Shown one piece after another: positions 10,730 to 22,663 of a DNA stretch of 64,000 nucleotides. The DNA lies in contig CAJQUN010000333.1 of assembly GCA_907163345.1 (NCBI GenBank), positions 62,001-126,000 on the forward strand. The letters run 5' to 3'. Within the stretch, counting starts at the first letter, position 1; each line of letters starts with the position of its first letter. Source of the DNA: Haberlea rhodopensis (Eukaryota; Streptophyta; Magnoliopsida; Lamiales; Gesneriaceae). Both the position numbers and the translations under genes were made by a program. The notes beneath the pieces were generated by a model. It was not told the origin of the DNA. It did not search any database and was given only the letters and a program-made list of their open reading frames with translations.

Positions 10730-10980
10730 TGTCATTCCTTCTCGTCCAAGCTCAATAGATTCATTGATAAAAATCAACGCTTGTCCTATGAACTCTCATA
10801 TGTTATTGTATAACTTGGGTTCTCTTCCATTGGTATTCCCAACCAATTTATCAATCTAACCATGTACACTAAGTAGACATATTAGTACAACAAATGCAAG
10901 TTTTGTTGATCATCAAAACTCAAAAATAAACCGGAGATAAATTAAAGCATTAAACACAACCATGCGTTTAAGGCTCAACA
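10730..10980 (-). repeat. 3' LTR of the outer element, proximal part
   Basis: On the minus strand this starts at 10980 with TGTTGAGCCTTAAACGCATG, as the inner LTRs do, directly after the polypurine tract (reverse of atctccccctttttgatgatc). It breaks off at the ATAGA insertion site and continues at 1784. Confidence 0.85.
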
Positions 10981-11672
10981 ATCTCCCCCTTTTTGATGAT
11001 CACAAAACTTGATAAACTTGAATATGTAATATGCATGAAATGTGAGTAAACATGACTCCCCCTTAACAATTGCATAGCACATACAAGATACCAAGTAAAT
11101 CATAAGGTAAGCAACTCTCCCCCTCAAACTATGCATACACAAGCTCTCCCCCTCAAACTATGCATGTATTAACCTTCAAGTTTATCACAAAATTCTCCCC
11201 CTTTTTGTGATAATCAAAAAGCACAAAATTTAAATAAACATAGCATAATTTAACAATTTTCACATGTTCATCATCAAGCATGTAATAAGCATAACAAGCC
11301 TAAGATTTAAATCATAGAGATGAACCACAAACATGTGTTTAAGGTAATCAACAATGAATTCTAAATGTTGCAATGTGTGCATATGTTCTACCAAGAGTTC
11401 ATGCACATATGTCTAATTAACATTAAAAGCATCAAAGCATCATTAGATAAGCTAATTAATCACATAATTTTACATAGCATATTCAAATTTGAATCAAATG
11501 CACTTACTATAAAAGGAAAAGCATACATCATGCAATAAAACAATTTATATGTGCATATGCTAAGGGGTTATGCATTTTACTACAATGAATATTGAGCTTC
11601 ATTATTTATTGGTCACAATTAATTTGTGCCAATTAATTTTGAATTGCTCATTTAAAATGTATAAAATAAATT
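10981..11672 (-). other. Non-coding 3' region of the outer element with polypurine tracts
   Basis: The plus strand shows repeated CTCCCCC tracts (near 10983, 11058, 11117, 11145 and 11195), the mirror of the multiple GGGGGAG tracts of the inner units. No pol frame is present. Confidence 0.75.
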
Positions 11673-13321
11673 TTACCTTCGATGACAAGAGTGCGTTCTT
11701 ATCATTGGTCCTATGCCTCGTGCTTCCTCTATTGAGGTGAATAAGATGAACTCTTCCTTTGAATTGCTTGTGCCTTCATCCATCCCTTTGTTGTCCCTAC
11801 AAAACAAATTAACAATAGGAGGATCTTTGGTACCCATTTGATTTTTGGGTCCTTGAGGGTTAACTTTCAATGGCACTTTTGGAATCCATTTCCACCTCTT
11901 ATTAGGTTGGTATTGGATTCTAGCAAACCTACACTTATTCTTAGTGTGGCCAATTTTACAACAATAGTTGCAAGTAGGAGAATTATGCTTGGGTTTGGCC
12001 AACAAGCTTGAAAATGATTTTGATTTGCTTGAGAAGCCTAACCCGGCTTTATCAAAGCTACAACGTTGCAAGCCAAGCAACTCATTTATCTTTAGACTAC
12101 TCTCACTAAATTTGCAAAAAGATATTTTCATGGAATTTAATTCATTTTTCAAAAAAATTATTTTCTTCATCTTTCTTGGCTACCTCAAGTTTGAGTAATT
12201 TGTTACTCATCTTGGTTTTGCCAAGAACATCTATAAGCTCATGATACGAATCTAAAAGTTCATCAAAAGATGGTACCTCATCGTCGCTTTCATCTCCTTC
12301 ATCACTTATGTCGTCTTTGGCCATGAGACAAAGGTTGGTTTCTTCTTCATCGGAGTCATTATCACTCCATGTAGCTATTAGGGCCTTCTTCTTGGCTTTA
12401 TCTTCATTCTTCTTCCTAGGACACTTGTTAGCATAATGACCTTTTTCTTGACAATTATAACAAGTTACCTCGTTTTTGGATTCATGTTTGGTAGCACCGG
12501 AGGCCTTTGGCTTGTTATGTTTGTTGAAGAGTTTCTTGAACTTCCTAGTGAACAAGATCATCTCTTCATCCTCATCATCATCTTCATCCTCGGATTGATC
12601 TTTCCTCCCAACCAAGGCAATCCATTTCCTCATGGATCTATCATCCTCCTTTATTCCTTTTCTTGTAGATACTTCAAGTTCATGGGTCATCAATGTGCCA
12701 TGAAGCTCATCAAGGTCATAAGATACATTCTCTCCTTTGTTGGACTCAATGATGGCGGTTCTCTTTGCATCCCATTCCTTTGGCAAAGCTCTTAGTGCTC
12801 TCCTCCATATTTGCTTTGGAGGGTACTTCTCTCCAAGTTGGGCAAGCTCGTTTATGATTTGTGTGAGCCTCCTAAACATCGAATCCACCTCTTCTCCGGA
12901 CTCCATCTCAAATGTCTCATATTTGAGTTGCAATAGATCAATCTTTGTCTCTTTCACTTGGTTGGTTCCTTCATGACAAATTTGCAATTTGTCCCATATC
13001 TCATTTGCGGTTGAGCACATCGAGACCCGGTTGTACTCCTTCATATCTAAAGTACAATGTAAAATATTAATAGCTTTAGCATTTTGTGAAATTAAAATCA
13101 TGTCCGCTCTAGTGAAATCGTCCATTTCTTTGGGAGTACTTATGTCCCCAACTTCCTTTAAAGGTATGTGGACCTTTCACTATGATCTTCCAAAGGTCAT
13201 AATCTACGGATTGGATATATAGAGAAATTCTATTTTTCCAATACCCGTAGTTATCACCCGTGAAGAGCGGAGGTCTATTTGTCGATTGACCTTGAGCAAA
13301 CTCATTTGCTAGATTAGCCAT
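11673..13321 (-). pseudogene. gag: gag of the outer element, frameshifted
   Basis: Reads MANLANEFAQGQS from 13321, loses frame near 13170 through a short indel after the KGPHT motif, continues from 13125 to about 12150 (UBN2-type domain, acidic run, CCHC knuckle CYNCQEKGHYANKC), shifts again in a T/A-rich run near 12150, and ends at 11673 with the second knuckle CNYCCKIGHTKNKC. Where the inner copies have TAA, this one has a sense codon (GAA, Glu) directly before MDDF. It is more diverged from the inner copies than they are from each other, which fits an older insertion. Confidence 0.85.
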
Positions 13322-13355
13322 AAAAAAGATTTGATTTAAAAACAAAAATCAAATG

Positions 13356-13367
13356 GCTCTGATACCA
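13356..13367 (-). other. Primer-binding site of the outer element
   Basis: GCTCTGATACCA on the plus strand, the reverse complement of TGGTATCAGAGC, two bases from the LTR stub. Confidence 0.8.
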
Positions 13368-13369
13368 CT

Positions 13370-13424
13370 TGTTAGAATCGAAGAGGGGGGTGAATGAGAT
13401 TCCTTGGCTACTTTAGCGTTTTAA
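13370..13424 (-). repeat. 5' LTR stub of the outer element
   Basis: The 55 bp match the LTR end at 269-323, with one change (TGTTAGAATC against TGTTGGAATC). Homology stops abruptly after gcgttttaa, so about 1.7 kb of the 5' LTR, including its promoter, has been lost. Confidence 0.75.
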
Positions 13425-14681
13425 TGGTATTGCACCTAAACCAACCCTCTAATATTCGAGCCCTTTTTTTTTATGTAATCTTGCATGCCCGTTTGATGGT
13501 ATTTTGATTAATAATAATACAGATAGATCGGTAAAGTCAAACATTGAAATATAATGAATATATTACTTTGAATGCTACCGATCGATCGTCAGCATTAAAC
13601 TCTTGGCCCGACACGGAACGGAACTGTAGCGACACGAGTCATGCGGTGCTCGTATCGGGCCTCATGCCGCCCAATCCATTTGATATCTCTAGTTGGAAGG
13701 ATAATGAGTACGTTTTAGGACTACCCTCCCCTATTTACCCTTGTGATGATGTTGGTTATGCATATAGAAGTTGAAGAGATGAGTGGAGAACCGTATGCTA
13801 ATAAATTAATAACATAGGAGGAGCTTACATTTTAAGATTGAATTTTAATATGTATTTCGTTTTTTAGGGCCTCGATAATTAGTGTTTACTTACACAATTT
13901 ATGTTGTTCTTACAAAAGTATTGCATTGGGAATTTTATAATTTGTTTATACCGATAGGATTGGCTCATCACGTAAAAACAAACATATTTTAAAATTTCAA
14001 CCTAGTTAATAAATCGCTTTTGCTTGTATTTTTGTTAATACATTCTCTAATCCCATATTCACTATATAATATATACCAAATAATATACTACAGCAACTAT
14101 ATTTATTTATAGCTAACAATCATATAACAATATCTATATTATTAATCTTTCCACGATAATATATAGTTAATAAACACATTTTTAAATCAATTTAATCAAA
14201 GAAAATTTCGGAAGAGATTGTAAGTGAATTAGGGTTTTCGCATAAAATGAGTTTTTAGTTTGATTTATTCCGATTTTCAAATAAATTTTTTCGATAAATA
14301 CTTTCTTACTAGTCTTACACTTTTATTGTCTCTAAATGCCCGTCTCGATAAAGGACAATAATACGAGAAAGAAGTGCGTGAAAGAGCCTTTATTCTCAAA
14401 ATTAATATATTTTTGACCAAATAAATGCCAAAAAAATTAAATTTATTTTAAAAATTAAATCGATATTGAGCCAACCATGCAGCGGAGAAGCCGTAAAAGA
14501 TGGACCCCTACCTCATTCGACATAAAAAAATATATTCAAATTTGTACGTGTGACAAGTTAATGCATGTCATCATATCTATGTATTAAATCCTACCTATAC
14601 CCTTTCACTGAAATTCGTGAAAGAAAAAATAAATAAATAATAAAATCCATGCAATATCCCATGTGCAATATCAACGGTATG
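13425..14681. other. Intergenic, no gene recognised
   Basis: Mostly AT-rich. A 76-codon plus-strand frame at 13544-13774 sits in a locally GC-rich patch, but it has no recognisable motif and no supporting splice context, so I do not call it a gene. Confidence 0.5.
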
Positions 14682-14852
14682 GTTTGAAAAATAATATTTG
14701 TCAAACATTTTTTGAATTTGTGATCTTATTTAAAGATTTGTTTTGCAAAATGATCTTCAAACACATACAAAAAATAAAGGCCAAACAAATGTCAAAAATC
14801 TTTAAAAAAAATATTTCAAAATCATGGTCAAACAAAATTATTTGCTTAAATA
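14682..14852. repeat. Dispersed repeat D, copy 1
   Basis: About 170 bp that recur in the same orientation at 24707-24872. Shared blocks include ttatttaaagatttgttttgcaa and the ggtcaaaca / gatcaaaca words near the ends. The class is unknown; no coding capacity or clear terminal repeat was seen. Confidence 0.7.
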
Positions 14853-14963
14853 ATCCCCAATAAATATCAAGAAGCCATGAAACGAGCATTGGGGGGTCTT
14901 CATGTTAGTAATTAATATTTATGGTTAATCTATTATTAAGATAATATCAAGAACATTGAGGAG

Positions 14964-15527
14964 TAGACCCGATCAAAGATCATAAACCACCGTTAACCGG
15001 CCCAGAATCGGCTCGTGGTCAACGGTTTGAATGGTCGGACCCGTAATCGGCCCGTCTATAGACGGGCCGGTTAAGGCATAATTTTGTTAACCCTTGAATC
15101 GGCGGTTCAAGGATTTATTTTAAATTTTTTTACATTTTTTAATTTAAAAATATATGTTAAGGTGTTGAGAACTCATGACCTCCAACTTGAATAATTAGCT
15201 TCAACTACTAATTTATAAGAGCCTTGTTGATATAATATATTGTTATAATTTATATATATTAACCAAACAAATATATCTTACACATTTTGATTATATGAGC
15301 TTATTTCACTCTATTTTATGTTAATCCATGATTCAAAACAGATTCAAATACTTTTTACACTTTATTTCAAATTGATAATGGTCAAACCGTAACTGTAACC
15401 GAAATCGGAATCATAACTAGTACTTCATGAACTGTAACCCGAACAGTCAAGGATGGTTAAGGTTAAGGTTAACGATCGAGATTTTTTGAACCGTCTAACC
15501 GGCGGTTCTGAACCGTAGTCAGGTCTA
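14964..15527. mobile_element. hAT-like non-autonomous element
   Basis: The 564-bp segment has short terminal inverted repeats, TAGACCCGATCA at the left against TAGACCTGACTA at the right (reverse complement). It is flanked by 8-bp direct repeats TTGAGGAG and TCGAGGAG (7 of 8 matching), the duplication length of hAT transposons. The interior is rich in accggc/gaaccg words near both ends and has no transposase. Confidence 0.7.
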
Positions 15528-16400
15528 TCGAGGAGATTACATACTATCTGTAAGTGAGATAACCATCTAAAACTCTAAGTATTTGATGTCGAGACTTGTA
15601 TAAAAGACATTGCAAGCCAATCAATCCACTTTCAGAAATACATCATTTATTAGAATTGCATAAGGTTTAGAAACACTTTTTGCGACTATCAATTATTCAG
15701 ATATGTTTGAATCAAACTACATATCAATGGCCGTACGTAATATTGAACCTGATTGTTTTATTGTGGATAAATACACCATAATTTATGTAATTTGATTCTT
15801 TTATTATGGATAAATACACCATAATTTATGTGAGGCATAAATATTTTTATGCATTCGTATTAAATGTCTAAGTGATTCGTATAATTTAGTTAATTAAGTG
15901 TGGACATAATAACTTTAATTGATTGAATTGTACATTAATCACATCAAGTATAATGTACATTATTTTAAATGAATTAAGATATGTCATAATTTTATGTATT
16001 CATATTAAATATCTAGTAATTCGTATAACTTAGTTAGTTAAAGTCTAGCCACAACAACTTTAATTGATTAAATTGTATGTTAATTATATTAATCACATAG
16101 AGTGTAATTGACATTACTAGTGATTTATTATATTTAATAAAACTGAATTAATTCCACAGTAATTTTTATTATATTATATATAATTAATTAAGATAAAATG
16201 TTGAATTATTTGCTTAATTTGCCAACAAGTTTAACAATTTCAAAAAATTCATTCGTTTTATCTTAAAGTTGTATGAAATTATTTGAACAATTAATTTTGC
16301 CCTCATGCAATTTCTATGTCAGAGATTCATATGTTATTGCATGATTTACATGGGTAAAACATGTCATTTGGTTATTTGCTTTGAAATTTGTCATATAAGC
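15528..16400. repeat. AT-rich spacer with local direct duplications
   Basis: A phrase around tggataaatacaccataatt occurs twice (about 15760 and 15812). A block of about 120 bp at 15853-15970 is repeated, diverged, at 15993-16115 (shared words include attcgtataa and caactttaattgatt). No gene is seen. Confidence 0.6.
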
Positions 16401-16439
16401 ATGCATTTTGGATTTTGTTGCTGTTATTCAACATGTTAA

Positions 16440-18590
16440 TTTTCTGATAAGAAATGTGAAGTTCCCGAACTCAAATGTGATAACTATAAGGTGTAGAAGG
16501 AGAAAATTCTTATCCATTTGGGCTGGACGGATATTGATTATGCTATACGAAAAGACGAACCACCTGCTATTACTGAAACCATCATTTCAGATGATGTAAA
16601 TCTTTATGAGAAATTGGAACGATCTAGTCATCTCTGTGTTATGTTCATAAACACCAAAATTTTCGGTGGGATCAGAGGTTATGTCGATCAGCATAATAAT
16701 GTCCGTGATTTGCTGAAGGCTATTGATGCTCAATTTGAGTCTTCGGATAAGGCACAAGCAATCACCTTAATTTTGAAGTTTTCATCGATGAAGCTCACCG
16801 ACATTAGAGGAATGTGTGAACATATCATGCACATGAGGGATTATCAGCTCAGTTTAAGACACTTGAGGTTGAGACGTCTGATACTTTTCTGGTGTACTAC
16901 ATTATGTACCTTTTACCTTACCAATAAAGTACATTTAAGATTTCGTACAACACACATAGGGATTAATGATCAATAAATGAACTACTAACCACACATGTTC
17001 AAGAATAGGGTCGATCGGCTATGGAGCAACCTACAAGTGTACATGTAGCTACCCATATGAGGAACAAAGGTCAAACATAAAGGGAAAGGAAAAATGGCCA
17101 GCTGAACATAAAGAAGGAAATCAAGTGTTTCTTTTGTAAGAAAAATGATCACATTAAGAAAGATTGCCCTAAATTCTAGTAATGGCTTGAAAAAAGGTAC
17201 TCAATTCTTATTTATCTGTTACATATCCAATATGATTGATGTTAATCATAACACATGGTGGACTGATTCTGGTTCTACAATCCATGTTACCAATTCCTTG
17301 CAAGGGTTGCAAAACCTAAAGAATCCAATGTGAAGTGAGCATAGCATCTATTCTGGAAACAAGATGCCCTCACATGTGGAGGTTGTTGGAACATGCAAAT
17401 TAGTTTTGAGTAGTTATTTAGTTTTGATTTTAGAAAAAGACCTTTTATATTCCAAATTTTTATAGAAATTTGATTTCAGTTTCAAGATTACTATCTGTTG
17501 GATTTTCATTTCATTTTTCGGATTTATCATTCAGTTTATTGTATAAATTTTAGATTATTGGAATTGGTACTTTGTATAATGGTCTTTTCGATTAAATTTA
17601 CAAAATGATACCACTACTTTTATAATGCATGCTCAACAAAATGTTGGTATTAAAAGATGTGTTGTGAATGAGAATTATCTATATTGTGGCATCGAAGATT
17701 GTGACATATCTATATTGATAGAATTAAAGATTGTTGAATGATGAAGTGTTTGGTGCTTTGGATTTTACTGATTTTGACACTTGTGTAGACTGCATTAAGA
17801 GTAAGCAGACCAACGTGTCCAATAAAAGGTGCTAAGATGAGTTCTGGTATATTGGAGATCTTACATACATATATTGGTAGTCCTAATATGAACTCATATG
17901 GTCAGGGATACTTCACCACCTTCATTGATGATTATTCACGATACATGTATCTTTACTTGCTTCATAATAAGTATGAAACACTGGATTCTTTTAATGCATA
18001 TAAGGTTGAAGAAGAGAAACAATGGAATAAGCAAATTAAGATCATAAGATCAGATAAAGGTGGGGAGTACTATGGTAGATACATTGAGAGTGTACAATCA
18101 CCTTGTCCATTTGCTAAGTTTCTTCAGGAGCATGAGATTGTAACTTAATATACCATGCATGGTTCTCCGAACCAAAATGGTGTGGCAGAAAGAAGAAACC
18201 GGACATTAATAGGCATGATGCATAGTATGGTTGGTAGTTCTAAACTTCCTAAGTCATTGTGAACTGAAGCTCTAAAATGACAGCGTATATATTAAACCGA
18301 GTTCCAACCAAAGTTGTCTCTAAGACACCACTTGAGTTATGGAAAGGTTGGAAGCCGAGTTTGCAACATATAAACATTTTGCGATGACCGTCTAAGGCAA
18401 GAGTTTATTATCCACATGGAAAGAAGTTGGACACAATGACCATTAGTGGGTATTTCATTGGATATGACGAACGGTCTAAGGGGGATACTTAGTGGCTGGT
18501 CCAATAGTTTAGGAGCAGTAACTAAATAAAGAATGGTGAGGAATCCGAAGCACACGAATATGCTATGAGGCTCGTCGATTGGGATACTTA
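16440..18590 (+). pseudogene. Decayed Copia polyprotein (gag-protease-integrase)
   Basis: Fragments in order on the plus strand: a gag capsid region (16518-16976, with words such as FGGIRGYVDQHNN and LLKAIDAQFESSDKA), a CCHC knuckle CFFCKKNDHIKKDC (about 17109-17150), a protease motif WWTDSGSTIHVTNS (about 17257), then integrase core pieces (17837-18148, FIDDYSRYMYLYLL and IRSDKGGEYYGRY) and the downstream GVAERRNRTL stretch (about 18180). Several frameshifts and stops break the frame. It ends near GYFIGYDERSKG, before reverse transcriptase, so the 3' half is missing. No LTR pair was found. It is a different Copia lineage from the gag-only elements. Confidence 0.85.
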
Positions 18591-18599
18591 GAAACAGTA

Positions 18600-19086
18600 A
18601 TAAATAAGTTAAAATTTAAATTATAGTAGAAAAAATTATTTATTTTAAAATCACAATGAGAAACACCTTCTATTTTTAAACAAAAGAAAATGTAAATATC
18701 TATTTAGAAAATTACGCACAGTTAGTTGCTAAAAAACCTAAATAAAATGATGGCTTTTTCTTGGAAATTTACTCTTCCATGCATAACCTGAAGCCAACTT
18801 GTGAGGGAGAAATAATAAAAATAATAGCACTGAAAGCAACGTGGATCAAAGGGTTACTTACTTTTTTATATGGGAAGAATTGCATCATATAAATTTGAAT
18901 ACAATTTATGGGCATGATTCTGCTGTTAGAAATTAGAATTGTCTTTTATAAATTCAGATAAATTATCTTGGTAAACAAAATCTAATTTTATTCAAGGAAA
19001 ATGGTATTCACTCTGTTGGATCTACCAATAGTTAGTGAGTGATGATAAAATATTTGGGATGCAATAAAATGTATTATATGTATATT
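18600..19086. other. Intergenic, nothing recognised
   Basis: AT-rich sequence between the Copia remnant and the first SINE; no gene or structured element seen. Confidence 0.5.
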
Positions 19087-19225
19087 AATGGTGCCAATAA
19101 TTTGACGACCAGGGCAGTGACCTGGTGGTCGTCATCCCTCCCTTATAAACGACTCGAGTTCGAGTCCAGTCCCCCATTAATTCAGGAATTGTCAAAACAA
19201 AAACAAAAAATGGTGCCAATAATTT
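19087..19225 (+). mobile_element. tRNA-derived SINE with 17-bp target duplication
   Basis: The body (19104-19208, about 105 bp) has a Pol III B-box-like GAGTTCGAGTCC (about 19155-19166) and an A-box-like gggcagtgacctggtgg upstream. It ends in a tail of CAAAA repeats. It is flanked by identical copies of aatggtgccaataattt (19087-19103 and 19209-19225), a long duplication typical of LINE-assisted insertion. Confidence 0.85.
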
Positions 19226-19428
19226 ACAATCCCTATGGTTGGCCTTTTCATACAAGTTGGAGAAATATTTCCATCTTTTTAGGGATCAAAACACATGCTG
19301 TGTTTCTGGTTATATGATATGGACCATATGGTGTATATAATCAAACATTTGCATAGATTTCCCTTAATTTTGTGGATCTTTCCGTAACGTACCTGAATTC
19401 AAACAGTTATCGATCCAACAGTGGATAC

Positions 19429-19548
19429 AAAAGCCGTCACTACCATTCGTCTGGTGGCATGTTGTAGCCCGATTTTGGCCAAGATCTCGGGTTCGACTTC
19501 CCCCTCTCTTGATAATAGTAATAATTTTTAAAAGCCGTCACTACCATT
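19429..19548 (+). mobile_element. Second short SINE with 19-bp target duplication
   Basis: The body (19448-19529, 82 bp) contains a B-box-like CGGGTTCGACTTCC and ends in an A/T-rich tail with an ataatagtaataat run. It is flanked by identical copies of aaaagccgtcactaccatt (19429-19447 and 19530-19548). The body differs from the SINE 200 bp upstream, so these are two families or one truncated member. Confidence 0.75.
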
Positions 19549-20496
19549 GGTAAATGCAAATCATAGTTGCAATGGAAGGACTAAACTTGGGCCCTTGAAT
19601 TGGCTGTATGAGAACAAGCTATACTTTCCATCCTTGCATTGCATTGACTGCCTTGAACAATATAGCATTTAGTCTCTGTCTATTCAACAATTATATTATT
19701 ATTACTAACTAGAAAGGATGGTCAGATACTTATATGTGTGATTAGGTGTTCATTTCTCGATAAAGGGGTTGAAAAAAGGAAGTTCCTTAATAAATTGTAT
19801 AGATATTGTGCTTTTTGGCAAACTTAAATTTACGTCATATTAAATATATTTAAATGATTAAAATTGTTGAATTATACGCATATTACGATGCACAAATACT
19901 CCTAAAATTTTCACGATCACATATCGGATATGTTTCGCATACGATACGCATGAATACTATAGATATATATTGTATATGCCATATGATGTATTTGAATAAA
20001 AAATTATTTTTGAATCTCGGATACAGTCAACATATATATGGCTCAAACGGATTGGATACACCATATAGTATATCCGGAATATAATTTTTTTTAATCTAAG
20101 ATACGTGTCTGGATAGGGCTAAGATATGTCTGAGGCAATATCCGACACGGTTAAGATACACCAATTTTGTTTTTTTTTTTTTTTACTTTTAATTTGTTTA
20201 ATGCTTATTACATTTTAAAACTTGATTTCTTATAAATATTACAATTTATGCTGATAAAAATATTAATGTCGATTATATTTCATTTTGTAACAATTGTTTG
20301 AAAAATTACAGTTTATATCCTTATCTTTTATGAATTGCACGAGCTTTTCAAAAAATTTAGGATGCAATCGCTGGTTGAAAAATATACTATAGTTTGATCC
20401 ACGTTCACTTTGCAACCGTTGGTTGAAAAATTATAGTTTACATCATCAACTTTCTTACAAAGTGAATTTGGACCAAACTATATGATATTTTGTATA

Positions 20497-20499
<3 letters not shown>
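19549..20499. other. Intergenic, nothing recognised
   Basis: AT-rich. The phrase gcaaccgttggttgaaaaatta (20415-20440), with a near copy in 20365-20385, also resembles 43535-43555, which suggests a low-copy dispersed repeat. Confidence 0.5.

Positions 20500-20581
<82 letters not shown>
20500..20581. repeat. (TA)41 microsatellite
   Basis: An uninterrupted TA dinucleotide run of 82 bp. A spurious frame of alternating Tyr-Ile crosses it. Confidence 0.95.
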
Positions 20582-20584
<3 letters not shown>

Positions 20585-21543
20585 GCTGTATTCAAATGTA
20601 TAGTCTCCAAAAAAAATTTAAAAATCACTCACGTTCAACACATATAATTGTTGGAAAATTCAAATTATGCTTCACACACTATCCTCCATCGGATTCCTTT
20701 ACACCCGGTGGTACGTGCTCTGTCAGATCCCCAAAAATGGGCTCATAGTGGGACCAATCCTTTTGACAGCCCACTACTTCCTGGGCCCACACGGTATTAA
20801 GATGTTACATCCGGCCCACTACTTCTGAATTTGTGGAGTGTTTTGAATTGTTTTAAAAATTGCTTATCAACTTTTTAAATTAAAAAATATATAAATTTTG
20901 GGTGTTTTGATTTTGATATTGTAAAAAACAGGTAAAAATAGAAGTACTTGATTAAGCCACGAGATACTTATAACTTGTAAATTGAGCAACAATTGTCACA
21001 AATTGAAGTTAATTAAACTGTTTTTTTTTATTATCACACTCAATTTAATATTTTTATTTAAGATCCGTTTTTCCAACTTTAAGTAAAAGTAAAATAAAAT
21101 TACTTTAAATAAGTAATCAAAAATACCCTTATTATCTTATGTGCTTCAACTTTAACACACATATCTTTTCAAGAATCATTAATCGAGCTACTGTTGTTTA
21201 TACCCCAATTTGAAATCTTTTCATGTAAGACATTATACTTTAATAAATTTTCAATTACATTATAAAAAGTGGATTTAAAATTGTAATAAAAGTAACAAAT
21301 AAATATTTCCACCAATTTAATGAGTGGATCTCGTGTTTGACAAAAAATAATAAAAATGAGAGATTTTAAAGATGACAAAAATAATAGCTTTATATTTTAA
21401 CAAAGTTATGATTTATTTTATATTTTCAACTTCCTTGCCATATATATAACATCTGTAGGATCCGACATATAGTTGAAAAATATTCTAATAATATAATCAG
21501 GCTCAATAATTCATAGATTTAAACTCAATAAGTAAAAGGAATA
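20582..21543. other. Intergenic, nothing recognised
   Basis: AT-rich, with one GC-richer patch at 20690-20820 in which gcccactacttc occurs twice. No gene seen. Confidence 0.5.
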
Positions 21544-21685
21544 ATCAACATAATTTTTTTTCGAGCAACTATTACAACAAACTATTACAACAGCTTGTGG
21601 TAGGGGACGAAAATTCGAATACTAGACATTCGGATCGCAACTACAACTGGTGCCAGATTGACTACAAACCATCGACATCAACATA
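21544..21685 (-). mobile_element. Probable minus-strand SINE
   Basis: On the minus strand, an A-box-like GTAGTCAATCTGGCACC and a B-box-like AGTATTCGAATTTTC (plus 21612-21623) precede a tail of A residues (T run on the plus strand, 21554-21561). The word atcaacata occurs at both ends (21544-21552 and 21677-21685) as a short target duplication. The boxes match consensus less well than in the other SINEs. Confidence 0.5.
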
Positions 21686-21794
21686 TTTAATATGAAATAA
21701 TCAAGCATTTGTAAATCGCGTTGTGCAATAAAAAGGAGCCTGCTCTGCACCATTCAAAAGTTCCTGAAATTTGATCTCTGTGAACTAGGTGAAT

Positions 21795-22420
21795 TAGGGT
21801 GTGCACTGATTCAGTTAAAAGGTCGAACCGAATCAAAAATTTTCAGTTTGGTTTTCGGTTCTTTTTTTTTAAAAAAAATCATTTTTGGTTCGATTTTTGG
21901 TTACAGGGTTCGGTTAACCAAACCAAACCGAAAACCAAACTTTTAAAAAAATTAAATTTTTTTACATTTTTTTTAAAAAATTAAATGGTTAATAAATAAT
22001 TTTTAATGGTTTTTCGTGATCACATGAATAAAAACTCGTAATTTAACTATTATTTTCAAGTATAATATAATTTATTTTGTTGTCTCTTTTAAACTCGACT
22101 TTTTGATATAAACAACTTGAAAATAATATTAAAACTTTTGAATTAAAATGTTAAAACCATTTTGAGTCAAATGTGTGATTTATTAGTATTTATATTTATG
22201 TTAGATTTCCTTTCGACTAACCATCCAATTTCAAAATTCAAAATTCAAAATTCAAAAAAAAAACAAAAAACAACTACGATTTTAATCGAAACCGAACCGA
22301 ACCCAACCAAAAAATTTGGGTTAAAACAGAAATTGAACCAAACAATTTTGGTTCGATTTTTAGTTTTCAAAATTTCCAAAATTTTGGTCCGGTTAACCAA
22401 AATTTCGATGAACACCTCTA
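21795..22420. mobile_element. hAT-like MITE rich in gaaccg/cggttaacc words
   Basis: Begins TAGGGTGTGCACTG and ends with the reverse complement of TAGAGGTGTTCATCG, a recognisable imperfect terminal repeat. Next to both ends lie words of the kind ccgaaccgaa and ggttaaccaaa. No transposase. A convincing 8-bp duplication was not found. Confidence 0.55.
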
Positions 22421-22663
22421 ATGAGAACACACTGCTAACAAGCTCATATTGGGCCCTTGATTAGAAACATTAGGAACCCACACCACAATTCAGTATAGTC
22501 TATTTTAAATATATAAAATTTACATAATATTCACTTTTGCGTCTCCAGAAATAATTTTTTGAGGAATTTCGCACTCCCAACAAAATTATTACTTCCCGAC
22601 TATTTTTTTAATTATTTCTTAAAATAATAATTAACCCATTAGTTTCTGAAATGATTTAAAACA

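Larger units (their letters stand above)
269..13424 (-). mobile_element. Outer gag-only Copia (Sirevirus-like) LTR element, interrupted by a nested dimer
   Basis: Reading on the minus strand, the order is a 5' LTR stub (13424-13370), a primer-binding site complementary to initiator tRNA-Met (13367-13356), gag (13321-11673), several polypurine tracts, and a 3' LTR that starts at 10980 with TGTTGAGCCTTAAACGCATG and ends at 269. The 3' LTR is split: 10980-10725 is continued by 1784-269, and a related plus-strand dimer lies between. The internal domain is only about 2.4 kb. No protease, integrase, reverse transcriptase or RNase H is visible, so the element depended on enzymes from elsewhere. The gag type, the reiterated GGGGGAG tracts and the PPT/LTR junction resemble Sirevirus Copia elements; that assignment is from family knowledge. 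Confidence 0.85.

Noticed and set aside
13544..13774. 76-codon frame in a GC-richer patch
   Set aside because: No motif; the open frame is within what is expected by chance for this composition.
20482..20748. 88-codon frame across the TA run
   Set aside because: It is made of alternating Tyr-Ile codons from the (TA)41 microsatellite.
22245..22464. Frames in the gaaccg-rich element on both strands
   Set aside because: Repetitive Asn/Lys/Phe codons from low-complexity MITE sequence.
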